NCBI GenBank assembly: GCA_904502015.1
Contig: CAJGEA010000047.1
Span: 1 to 11,124 of the forward strand
Length of the DNA stretch: 11,124 bases
Direction of reading: 5' to 3'
DNA from: an uncultured Clostridia bacterium
GTDB lineage: Bacteria; Bacillota; Clostridia; Oscillospirales; CAG-272
A program made the position numbers and the translations under genes. The notes beneath the pieces were generated by a model. It did not search any database. It worked only from the letters and a program-made list of their open reading frames with translations, and was not told where the DNA came from. Numbering within the stretch: position 1 is the stretch's first letter; each line of letters begins with the position of its first letter. Positions 1-6,373 of the stretch are shown here, in pieces.

Positions 1-2
1 AG

Positions 3-138
3 GGGCGTTCTTTGAACGCCCGCGGGCGCACACAGTGCGCCCCTACCATGGGTTGTTATAAACCGTTCGATAAATCCAAATTTGAAAACCACTTTTGCCC
101 TCGGGGGAGATGGTCGGCGCGTGGCAACCATCCCCGAG
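3..138. repeat. Intergenic hairpin cluster (REP-like)
   Basis: Three inverted repeats stand in a row. Arms 3-10 and 14-21 (GGGCGTTC/GAACGCCC) have a 3-nt loop. Arms 24-31 and 35-42 (GGGCGCAC/GTGCGCCC) also have a 3-nt loop. The third pairs 100-106 with 132-138 and 110-113 with 128-131, with a small bulge. The first two read as tandem GC-rich hairpins, typical of palindromic units scattered between genes in Clostridia genomes. No ribosome binding site or conserved protein is seen here, so I treat 1-180 as non-coding. It may be the tail of a larger repeat that begins before the window. Confidence 0.6.
68..86. repeat. Direct repeat copy 1 (19 bp)
   Basis: The 19-mer CGATAAATCCAAATTTGAA occurs here and again at 161-179, identical over its full length, with 93 bp between copy starts. 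It contains the 8-bp palindrome CAAATTTG. The two copies flank the imperfect hairpin at 100-138, so 68-179 may be one repeat unit bounded by short direct repeats. Its function is unknown. Confidence 0.75.
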
Positions 139-160
139 CCAAAGCCGCACCGCAGGTGCC

Positions 161-179
161 CGATAAATCCAAATTTGAA
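161..179. repeat. Direct repeat copy 2 (19 bp)
   Basis: This is the second identical copy of the 19-mer at 68-86. It ends about 40 bp before the start of the TetR-type gene, so it lies in the likely promoter region. It could be part of the regulator's upstream control sequence or only a genomic repeat. I could not find a convincing -35/-10 pair here. Confidence 0.7.
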
Positions 180-221
180 CACTCTCTGAATCATAAAAAA
201 ACGCATGGAGGAATTCTACCG

Positions 222-773
222 ATGGACAGACGGCAGAGAAAGACCAGGGCCGCGATCTTTGCGGCGTTTACCGAGCTTTTGTCCGAGAAGAACGTGGCGA
301 ACATTACGGTGGGGGAGATCATCGAGCGCGCCGACGTGGGCAGAGCCACCTTTTACGCGCATTTTGAAACCAAGGATCTGCTTTTGCAGGCGTTTTGCCG
401 CGAGCTGTTCGACCACGTATTTGAGGTGTCGGAGGGAAGGGAAACGGCGCACAGCCATCTGTTCGATTGCGACGGCGAGGATTCGGTGTTTCTGCATCTG
501 TTCCGCCATTTGGCGCGGAACGATCACAATGTCCTCGTGCTTCTGTCGGGGCGTAATAACGAGCTGTTCTTGCAGTATTTCCGTGCGTGCCTGACCGATC
601 TGATTCGCAAGCAGGCAGGCGTGCTTTGGGGTCGGAAGGCCCCCGAGCTGCCCGAGGATTTTTGGATCTGCCATGTGTCCGCCACCTTTACCCAAACGCT
701 GGATTGGTGGATCCGCCACGGCATGAAGGAGTCCCCCGAGGTCATTACGCGGTATTTTTGGTTGGCGGTGTGA
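222..773 (+). CDS. TetR/AcrR-family transcriptional regulator
   Basis: This 183-residue protein has the usual TetR size and layout. Residues 1-60 form the DNA-binding domain. The helix-turn-helix is at about 28-47 (TVGEIIERADVGRATFYAHF, with the typical FYxHF ending), followed by KDLLLQAF. The rest is a helical ligand or dimer domain. Its end (about 156-180, TFTQTLDWWIRHGMKESPEV) resembles the C-terminal domain of the small Firmicutes TetR proteins. The start at 222 is chosen because GGAGG at 207-211 sits 10 nt upstream. The frame stays open back to 12, but those codons run through the hairpin repeats. The gene ends 9 bp before the -35 box of the GH109-like gene, so that gene is the obvious candidate target. 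The ligand is unknown, and no clear operator palindrome was found at that promoter. Confidence 0.88.
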   Translation: MDRRQRKTRAAIFAAFTELLSEKNVANITVGEIIERADVGRATFYAHFETKDLLLQAFCRELFDHVFEVSEGRETAHSHLFDCDGEDSVFLHLFRHLARNDHNVLVLLSGRNNELFLQYFRACLTDLIRKQAGVLWGRKAPELPEDFWICHVSATFTQTLDWWIRHGMKESPEVITRYFWLAV

Positions 774-782
774 GGCGCGGCC

Positions 783-811
783 TTGACACGTCCGTCCGAA
801 TTTGCTATAAT
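783..811 (+). promoter_or_regulatory. Sigma-A promoter of the GH109-like gene
   Basis: TTGACA (783-788) and TATAAT (806-811) are separated by exactly 17 bp. TG one base before the -10 (803-804) makes it an extended -10 promoter. It starts 9 bp after the TetR stop codon, so the downstream gene has its own strong promoter. The 12-mer TGCTATAATAAC at 803-814 recurs exactly at 8239-8250 in another promoter of this window. Confidence 0.88.
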
Positions 812-853
812 AACCATACAATTTTTCACCATTTGCCCAAAGGAGTGCTTGCT

Positions 854-2068
854 ATGATCAAATCCTGTGTCATCGGTCTAGGTCAGCGCGGTCAGTTGCT
901 GATTCAAAACGTGTTGCTCAAAAATGCGGATATTTCCATTGTGGCGGTTTGCGATCTATATGAGGATCGGGTCGCCGCGGCGGTGCGGCAGATCCGTGAG
1001 GCGGGCGGGGATGCCCGTGGATTTTTGGATTGGCGCGAGGCGCTGAATGTTTCGGGGCTCGACGCTGTTTTCGTGTTCAGCGATTGGAACACGCACACCG
1101 AGATCGCCGTCTACGCCATGGAGAAGGGCATTGCCGTGGCCAGCGAGGTGGGGTGTGAGTATTCGCTGGAGAACTGCCATGCGTTGGTTCGCGCGCAGGA
1201 ACGCACGGGTACGCCCTATATGTTCATGGAAAACTGCTGCTACAACCGCGACGAGCTGCTCGCGACCGTTATGGCGCGGCGCGGCCTCTTTGGCACGGTG
1301 GTCCATTGCTCGGGCGCGTACGCCCACGACCTGCGCTCGGAGATTGCCTACGGTCACGTCAACCGCCACTACCGCTTTGACAACTACCTTCTCCGCAACT
1401 GCGAGAACTATCCCACCCATGAGCTGGGCCCCATCGCCAAGCTGCTCGACATCAATCGCGGCAACCGCATCCTGACCGTTTCCTCGTTTGCGAGCAAGGC
1501 GGCGGGGCTGGAGGAATATATCGCCGCCCGCTCGGATGCAACCGCTGAAATGAAGGCGGCGAAATTCAGGCAGGGCGACGTTGTTACCACCGTGATCACC
1601 TGCGCGGGCGGCGAGACCATTCTTTTGCGGCTGGATACCACGCTGCCCCGCTCCTATGACCGTGAATTCACGGTGCGGGGAACCAAGGGTATGTATATGC
1701 AATCTCTCAACGCGGTGTACCTTGACGGTCAGAAGGAATACTGGGAGCCTGCGGATTTTGCAGTAAACAACGTCAATAATGCCAAGGCCTACGAGGCGGA
1801 ATATCTGCCCTCCATCTGGAAGAATATCACTCCCGAGCAGCAGGCCGCAGGGCACGGCGGCATGGATTGGTTTGCCTACAAGGCGTTTGTCGATGCTCTC
1901 AAAAACGGCACGCCCATGCCCATCGACGTGTACGACGCCGCGGTGTGGCAGGCGGTGTCGGTGCTGTCCGAGGCATCCATTGCGCAGGGCGGCGCGCCGC
2001 AGGCCATGCCCGATTTCACGGGTGGTAAATGGATCAAGCGCCCCCGCCTTGACGTGTGTGATATGTAA
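854..2068 (+). CDS. Gfo/Idh/MocA-family protein, GH109-like
   Basis: The protein has 404 residues. An N-terminal Rossmann fold for NAD(P) shows GLGQRG at 8-13 and an acidic turn CDLYEDR at 33-39. The C-terminal part is Gfo/Idh/MocA-like. The lysine motif EKP of many dehydrogenases in this superfamily is absent, and SEVGCE occupies that region (97-102). MENCCYNRDE (125-134), GAYAHDLR (154-161), NYPTHELGP (185-193), GHGGMDW (333-339) and the PDFTGGKW tail are the blocks I associate with GH109, whose characterised members cleave alpha-N-acetylgalactosamine by a redox mechanism using bound NAD. No signal peptide is seen, so it is probably cytoplasmic. The start at 854 follows AAAGGAG (839-845) by 8 nt. 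It is a single-gene unit with its own promoter and terminator, next to the TetR gene. The sugar substrate cannot be read from sequence, and a plain sugar dehydrogenase remains possible. Confidence 0.85.
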   Translation: MIKSCVIGLGQRGQLLIQNVLLKNADISIVAVCDLYEDRVAAAVRQIREAGGDARGFLDWREALNVSGLDAVFVFSDWNTHTEIAVYAMEKGIAVASEVGCEYSLENCHALVRAQERTGTPYMFMENCCYNRDELLATVMARRGLFGTVVHCSGAYAHDLRSEIAYGHVNRHYRFDNYLLRNCENYPTHELGPIAKLLDINRGNRILTVSSFASKAAGLEEYIAARSDATAEMKAAKFRQGDVVTTVITCAGGETILLRLDTTLPRSYDREFTVRGTKGMYMQSLNAVYLDGQKEYWEPADFAVNNVNNAKAYEAEYLPSIWKNITPEQQAAGHGGMDWFAYKAFVDALKNGTPMPIDVYDAAVWQAVSVLSEASIAQGGAPQAMPDFTGGKWIKRPRLDVCDM

Positions 2069-2077
2069 CCGCTTAGT

Positions 2078-2115
2078 AAAACGCTCGCGACCCTTGCGGT
2101 CGCGGGCGTTTTCTT
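2078..2115 (+). terminator. Rho-independent terminator after the GH109-like gene
   Basis: Arms 2078-2092 and 2098-2112 pair over 15 positions (one T-G wobble) around the loop CTTGC. The stem ends in AAAA/TTTT, giving a short U tract. It starts 10 bp after the stop codon. Because the A and T runs are symmetrical it could also work on the opposite strand. Confidence 0.88.
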
Positions 2116-2151
2116 CGGTCGGACACTTTCGGGGAAGGCTTCTCGTATTGG

Positions 2152-2180
2152 TTGACAAATGTGTGCGGATATGGTATAAT
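2152..2180 (+). promoter_or_regulatory. Sigma-A promoter of the acyltransferase operon
   Basis: TTGACA (2152-2157) and TATAAT (2175-2180) have 17-bp spacing, and TG at 2172-2173 gives an extended -10. The leader of about 75 nt has a small hairpin (2209-2214 with 2229-2234). A second 5-bp stem (2244-2248 with 2255-2259) holds the ribosome binding site in its loop, which could tune translation. The promoter would drive 2261-6328. Confidence 0.88.
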
Positions 2181-2260
2181 CTACGGTGTATACTATGCGG
2201 CCGCCGCGTCACGGTTGAAGGATGCAGGCCGTGATAATAGAGCATGACGGAGGTGTCATC

Positions 2261-3715
2261 GTGGTTTTTTCCAGCTTGTTGTTCGTGCTTGCCTTCCTGC
2301 CCCTGTGCTATGCGGTGTACGCCGCCGTGCCGGGGATCAAGGCGAGAAACGTGATACTGCTCGTTTTTTCCTTGATATTCTACGCATGGGGCGGTCCTGC
2401 GCTGGTGCTCCTGCTCGCAGGCATGACCCTTGTGTGCTACGTGGGAGCGCGCCTCATTGACGGCGTGCGAAGCCACCGCCGCTTGTGGTTGAGCCTGACG
2501 CTTGTAATCTGCCTGGGACTGCTCGCCGTGTTCAAATACACCGGATTTTTCCTTTCCAACGTCAAGACCCTGCTGGGGTTGTCCTTTGCCGTGCCCTCCA
2601 TCACCCTGCCCATCGGTATTTCCTTCTATACCTTCCAGCTTTTGTCCTACGTGATCGACGTGTACCGCGGCGAGGTGCCTGCCCAGCGCAAGTACTGGAT
2701 GCTGCTCTTGTACGCATCCTTGTTCCACCAGTGCATCGCGGGCCCCATCATCCGCTACCGTGACGTCAACGAGGAGCTGGAGAAGCGTACCGTCACCCGC
2801 GAGGGCATTGCGCGGGGCATTACCCGCTTTGCCTCGGGACTTGCCAAAAAAGCCATACTGGCGAACGGTTGTGCCGCTATTGTGACCGAGCTGGTGGAGA
2901 AGCCTACGAACCTCGGCGCCGTGTCGGGTGCGGCCATCCTGCTCGCCGCCGTGGCGTATATGCTGGAGATCTACCTGGATTTCTCGGCGTATTCGGATAT
3001 GGCGATCGGCATGGGCGAGATGATCGGATTTCACTATCTGGAGAATTTCCGCTACCCCTACGCCGCCCATTCCATCACCGAATTCTGGCGCCGCTGGCAC
3101 ATCTCCCTCTCCTCCTTCTTCCGCGATTACGTGTACATTCCGCTGGGCGGCAACCGCGTGTCCCTGCCTCGTCAGATATTCAATCTGTTTGCGGTGTGGA
3201 CGCTCACCGGTCTGTGGCACGGCGCCTCCTGGAATTTCGTCCTGTGGGGACTGTACTATTTCGTGTTCCTCGTGATCGAAAAATTCATCATCCGCATGAA
3301 GAAGCAGCCTACGGGTCTGTGGCGGATCCCCCGCACGGTCTACACCCTCGTGGTGGTGCTGTTCGGCTGGATGCTGTTCTACTATACCGACTTGTCCCGT
3401 CTGGGCGTGGCGCTGGGGGGCATTTTCACCCTCAACGGCAACCGCTTCTGGGACATGGCGGCGCAGACCCAGCTGATGGGCAATCTGTTCTTCCTTGTAG
3501 TCGCGTGCGTGGCTTGTACCCCTGTGATTCCCGCCATCGGTCGATGGTTTGAGGGACGGCGCGCGGCGCTGAGTGTCAAACCGAACGGGCTCGCGGCGGC
3601 GGTCGTGACGGTGTACGACGCCGTGTGCGCTCTGCTTCCCGTGGTACTGGTTTGCCTGTCGGTGCTGGCACTTGTGGGGGATAGCTATAACCCCTTCCTG
3701 TATTTCCAATTTTAA
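2261..3715 (+). CDS. MBOAT-family O-acyltransferase (AlgI/DltB-like)
   Basis: A 484-residue, strongly hydrophobic protein with many membrane helices. It belongs to the membrane-bound O-acyltransferase family, which moves acetyl or similar groups across the membrane onto extracellular glycans. Family blocks are visible: LPIGISFYTFQLLSY (116-130), GPIIRY (161-166), LDFSAYSDMAIGMG (239-252), EFWRRWHISLSSFFRDYVYIPLGG (274-297) and LTGLWHGASWNFVLWG (315-330). The histidine of WHG (H320) is the expected catalytic residue. The GTG start at 2261 is preferred: GGAGG (2249-2253) lies 7 nt upstream and gives MVFSS, the usual beginning of this family. An upstream ATG at 2222 is in frame but lacks a good binding site. 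It is the first gene of a three-gene operon with two DHHW proteins, the usual partner arrangement for polysaccharide O-acetylation. The glycan target is unknown. Confidence 0.93.
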   Translation: MVFSSLLFVLAFLPLCYAVYAAVPGIKARNVILLVFSLIFYAWGGPALVLLLAGMTLVCYVGARLIDGVRSHRRLWLSLTLVICLGLLAVFKYTGFFLSNVKTLLGLSFAVPSITLPIGISFYTFQLLSYVIDVYRGEVPAQRKYWMLLLYASLFHQCIAGPIIRYRDVNEELEKRTVTREGIARGITRFASGLAKKAILANGCAAIVTELVEKPTNLGAVSGAAILLAAVAYMLEIYLDFSAYSDMAIGMGEMIGFHYLENFRYPYAAHSITEFWRRWHISLSSFFRDYVYIPLGGNRVSLPRQIFNLFAVWTLTGLWHGASWNFVLWGLYYFVFLVIEKFIIRMKKQPTGLWRIPRTVYTLVVVLFGWMLFYYTDLSRLGVALGGIFTLNGNRFWDMAAQTQLMGNLFFLVVACVACTPVIPAIGRWFEGRRAALSVKPNGLAAAVVTVYDAVCALLPVVLVCLSVLALVGDSYNPFLYFQF

Positions 3716-3732
3716 GGTAAGGAGGATTCTAT

Positions 3733-5082
3733 ATGAAAAGCCAAAAATTCTTTTCCCGACTGCGCATCCTCCTGTTCGTAGTTCTCTTGTCGGCGGGATG
3801 CGTCGTGGGCTTTCTCACCTTCCTGCGCCCCACGGTGTCCGAGTCCGAGGGACGCACTCTCACGTCATTCCCCGCGTTCTCATGGAAAGCCTTTCTGTCG
3901 GGCGAGTACACCTCGCAGGTCAGCTTGTGGTATTCGGACAGCTATCCCGGGCGGGATGCCATGCTGGATATGAATGGGGATCTCAAGAGTCTGTATGGCG
4001 TTCATGACGTCGCTTTTGAGGGCGGCGTGGAGGCGGATACCATTGACCCCAATGAAGATTTTACCATGCCCGAGTTTACGACACGCCCTCCCGAAAATGG
4101 AACCAAGCCCGGGGACGAGCAGGGCACCGGCTTTGAGGAGGAGACCGCGCCTCCCGAGGGACAGGTCATCGACGGCTTCTACGCCGAGGGTAAGACGGGC
4201 TACGAGCTGTACTATTTCAATAAGGATCTGACCGACCGCTACATCAACGTGGTAACCCAGGTCGCCGTGGATCTGAACGGGCTCGCCACGGTGTACGATA
4301 TGGTGGTACCTGCCGCCTGCTGTTACGGTCTGTCTCCCGAGAAGACCGCTGCCTTGGGCGCATCCAACGGCTTTGAGGGCATCGATTATATGTATACCCG
4401 ACTGGCCGCGTACAGCAAGCAACTCGGGGAACAGGGACTCCTGACCAACTCCATCGTGACACTCGACGTGGGGGATGCCTTGGGGGCTCACTACGCCGAC
4501 GAGTACATTTTCTACCGCACCGACCACCACTGGACGGGACTCGGTGCGTACTACGCCAGCCGCTTCTTCCTGGATGCGGTAGGCAAGACCTACCCCGATC
4601 TCGATTACTACACCGAGGTGGAGGTGGGCAATTTCCTGGGATCGCTCTACCGCCATACCCAGAGCGAGGTGCTCAAGAAGAACCCCGACACGACATACGC
4701 CTACAAGACCCCTGCGGTGCAGACCATCACCATTTACAAGGACGGTGAGTACCGCGAGGCTCCGCTGATCGACGAGAATGTGACCTCCTCGAACAAGTAC
4801 CTGTGCTTCTCGGGCGGCGACGTGGCGTACTACGAGATGCACAATGAGAACGTCACCGACGGCTCGAAGATTCTGATCATCAAGGAATCCTATGCCAACG
4901 CCTTCATGCCCATGCTGGTGGACTCCTACGAGTACGTGTACGCCGTGGACTACCGCTTCTGGCGTGACGATCTCGCCACCTTCGTGCGGGATAACGGGAT
5001 CGACACCGTGCTGTTCTTGAACTATCTGGTCTGCACTGTGGACGACTACAGCGTGCGGTGCATGGAAAAGCTTGTGGACTGA
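3733..5082 (+). CDS. DHHW/AlgJ-like O-acyltransferase partner, membrane-anchored
   Basis: The protein has 449 residues. A basic N-terminus and hydrophobic helix (about 12-31) suggest a signal anchor. LLSAGC at 18-23 resembles a lipobox, but -3 is Ser and the hydrophobic run continues, so anchoring by the helix is more likely. Residues 32-90 (SESEGRTLTSFPAF, then YPGRDAML) match the region that precedes the SGNH-like fold in AlgJ/AlgX-type proteins. A Pro/Glu/Thr/Gly-rich linker spans about 103-145. The catalytic-type block YRTDHHWTGLGAYYA (261-275) names the DHHW family, and the nucleophile candidate is S386 in IIKESYANAF. Such proteins accept the acyl group from MBOAT and transfer it to the glycan outside the cell. 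It starts 17 bp after the MBOAT stop with AAGGAGGA at 3719-3726. It is paralogous to the next gene. Confidence 0.88.
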   Translation: MKSQKFFSRLRILLFVVLLSAGCVVGFLTFLRPTVSESEGRTLTSFPAFSWKAFLSGEYTSQVSLWYSDSYPGRDAMLDMNGDLKSLYGVHDVAFEGGVEADTIDPNEDFTMPEFTTRPPENGTKPGDEQGTGFEEETAPPEGQVIDGFYAEGKTGYELYYFNKDLTDRYINVVTQVAVDLNGLATVYDMVVPAACCYGLSPEKTAALGASNGFEGIDYMYTRLAAYSKQLGEQGLLTNSIVTLDVGDALGAHYADEYIFYRTDHHWTGLGAYYASRFFLDAVGKTYPDLDYYTEVEVGNFLGSLYRHTQSEVLKKNPDTTYAYKTPAVQTITIYKDGEYREAPLIDENVTSSNKYLCFSGGDVAYYEMHNENVTDGSKILIIKESYANAFMPMLVDSYEYVYAVDYRFWRDDLATFVRDNGIDTVLFLNYLVCTVDDYSVRCMEKLVD

Positions 5083-5095
5083 GGAGGATACCCAA

Positions 5096-6328
5096 ATGAA
5101 GCTGATATGTCTGTTCCTTTTGGCTCTTTCGCTGGCACTGTCCCTGATGGCGTGCGATAACGGCGCGGACGGTGCGGAGACGCTCGCCGACACCGAGCCT
5201 GCGGCCACCGAGCAGGCAACCGATACCGAGACCGAGCAAGCAACCGACACTGAGACCGACACTGAGACTGAGACTGAGACTGAGACCGAGACTGAGACCG
5301 AGACTGAGACTGAGACCGAGACCGAGACCGAGACCGACACTGAGACCGAGACTGAGATTGGGATTGAGACCCGCCCGTGGGATCCCATCGTGGTGGATGA
5401 GTTTGCGGCTATCGGGGACGTGGGCTTTGAGCTCGTGAACCACGATGCGTCGGTGATCGACCGCTACGCGGCTGCGATTGGAGCGATCGCCGCAGACCTT
5501 GACGGTCTTGCCACGGTGTACGAGTTGACCGCGCCGGCCTCCTGCTGCTTCGGACTCACCGCCGAGGAGAACGTGCTGCTGGGCGCGACCGACCCTGTGG
5601 CCGCCATGGAGTACACCCACGCAGCTATGCGGGCGGTGAACGAGCGTTTGGTCGCCGAGGGCAAGCTGCAGAACCCCATGGTCATTATGGATTTGTGTAA
5701 CCTGCTGGGCGAAAAATACGCCGCAAGGGAGTACGTGTATTTCCGTACCGACCACCATTGGACGGGACTCGGCGCGTACTATGCCAGCCGCTATTTCCTG
5801 GATCTGGTGGGTAAGGATTACCTGCCTCTGTCTGCCTACCGTGAGGTCGCTCTGTCTGGCTTTTTGGGCTCACTCCACCGTCACACCCAAAGCGAAGAGC
5901 TGGCGACAAATCCCGACACCGTGTATGCTTACAAATCCCCCACCGTGAAGTATATGACGGTGTGCAGTAAGGACGGGGTGTCCAAGGAGATCGAGATGAT
6001 CCGCGAGTCGGTGAATTCCACCAATAAGTACGTGGCATTCTGCGGCGGTGACTACGCCTACAGCGAGATCCATAACGAGACCATCACCGATGGCTCGGCG
6101 GTCCTCGTGATCAAGGATTCCTACGGCAATTCCTTTATGCCCATGCTGGCGGATTCCTACGAGTACGTCTACGGCATCGACTACCGCTCCTGGCAGGGTG
6201 ACCTGTCCGCCTTCGTGGAGGAGCACAATATCGACACCGTTGTAACCATCAATTACCAGGTGTGCATTTCTCTGTCCTCCTACGTTCGCTCGTGGGAGAA
6301 GCTTGCTGCGGCGCAGCAGGCTGAATGA
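5096..6328 (+). CDS. DHHW-family lipoprotein with Thr-Glu repeat stalk
   Basis: The protein has 410 residues. Residues 1-20 are a lipoprotein signal (hydrophobic LFLLALSLALSLMAC, lipid-modified Cys at 20). Residues 51-87 are an almost pure Thr-Glu/Asp repeat, very acidic and certainly disordered, acting as a stalk. From about 98 on it aligns with the DHHW domain of the upstream gene: FRTDHHWTGLGAYYA around T218-W222 and IKDSYGNSFMPML with S342 as candidate nucleophile. The SESEGR/YPGRD segment of the upstream paralogue is missing and replaced by the stalk. The start at 5096 follows GAGGAGG (5081-5087) by 8 nt, 13 bp after the previous stop, so the genes are co-transcribed. It is probably a second extracellular acyl-transfer or acyl-esterase protein of the same machine. 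DNA around the DHHW motif is close to that of its neighbour, which points to duplication or gene conversion. Confidence 0.88.
   Translation: MKLICLFLLALSLALSLMACDNGADGAETLADTEPAATEQATDTETEQATDTETDTETETETETETETETETETETETETDTETETEIGIETRPWDPIVVDEFAAIGDVGFELVNHDASVIDRYAAAIGAIAADLDGLATVYELTAPASCCFGLTAEENVLLGATDPVAAMEYTHAAMRAVNERLVAEGKLQNPMVIMDLCNLLGEKYAAREYVYFRTDHHWTGLGAYYASRYFLDLVGKDYLPLSAYREVALSGFLGSLHRHTQSEELATNPDTVYAYKSPTVKYMTVCSKDGVSKEIEMIRESVNSTNKYVAFCGGDYAYSEIHNETITDGSAVLVIKDSYGNSFMPMLADSYEYVYGIDYRSWQGDLSAFVEEHNIDTVVTINYQVCISLSSYVRSWEKLAAAQQAE
5246..5356 (+). repeat. Hexanucleotide tandem repeat (GAGACY)n in coding sequence
   Basis: There are about 18 units of a 6-bp repeat, GAGACT or GAGACC with a few GACACT, read in frame as Thr-Glu and Asp-Thr-Glu. 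Weaker copies continue back to about 5222. Because the unit is a multiple of three, gain or loss of units changes stalk length without breaking the gene. Alternating T and C at the third position shows the array is not perfectly homogeneous. Confidence 0.95.
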
Positions 6329-6372
6329 GCAAAAAGAGAGACTGACGAATCTTCGTCGGTCTCTCTTTTTGC
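6329..6372. terminator. Shared bidirectional terminator
   Basis: Arms 6329-6349 and 6352-6372 pair over 21 positions with one wobble and a tiny loop. The outer part is AAAAAGAGAGAC/GTCTCTCTTTTT, so either strand gives a U-rich 3' end. It starts at the stop of the DHHW lipoprotein gene and ends 2 bp before the stop of the convergent GH123-like gene, serving both. Confidence 0.93.
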
Positions 6373-6373
6373 T

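Noticed and set aside
12..221. N-terminal extension of the TetR protein by 70 residues
   Set aside because: It reads through hairpins and direct repeats, has no ribosome binding site, and the TetR domain normally starts where the 222 start places it.
2222..2260. ATG start of MBOAT at 2222
   Set aside because: It has no good ribosome binding site, and the extra 13 residues are not hydrophobic. The GTG at 2261 has GGAGG and gives the family's typical MVFSS start.
956..3709. Very long open frame on the minus strand (over 900 codons)
   Set aside because: It lies opposite two clear genes, crosses a terminator and a promoter, and reads as His/Arg/Gly-rich low-quality protein. It is a by-product of GC-rich codon use on the plus strand.
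5222..5368. CRISPR array
   Set aside because: The repeats are 6 bp, contiguous, without spacers, and in frame inside a gene.
3880..5388. Minus-strand frame with a long Ser-Val repeat
   Set aside because: It is the complement of the Thr-Glu repeat and the first DHHW gene; it has no ribosome binding site or family features.
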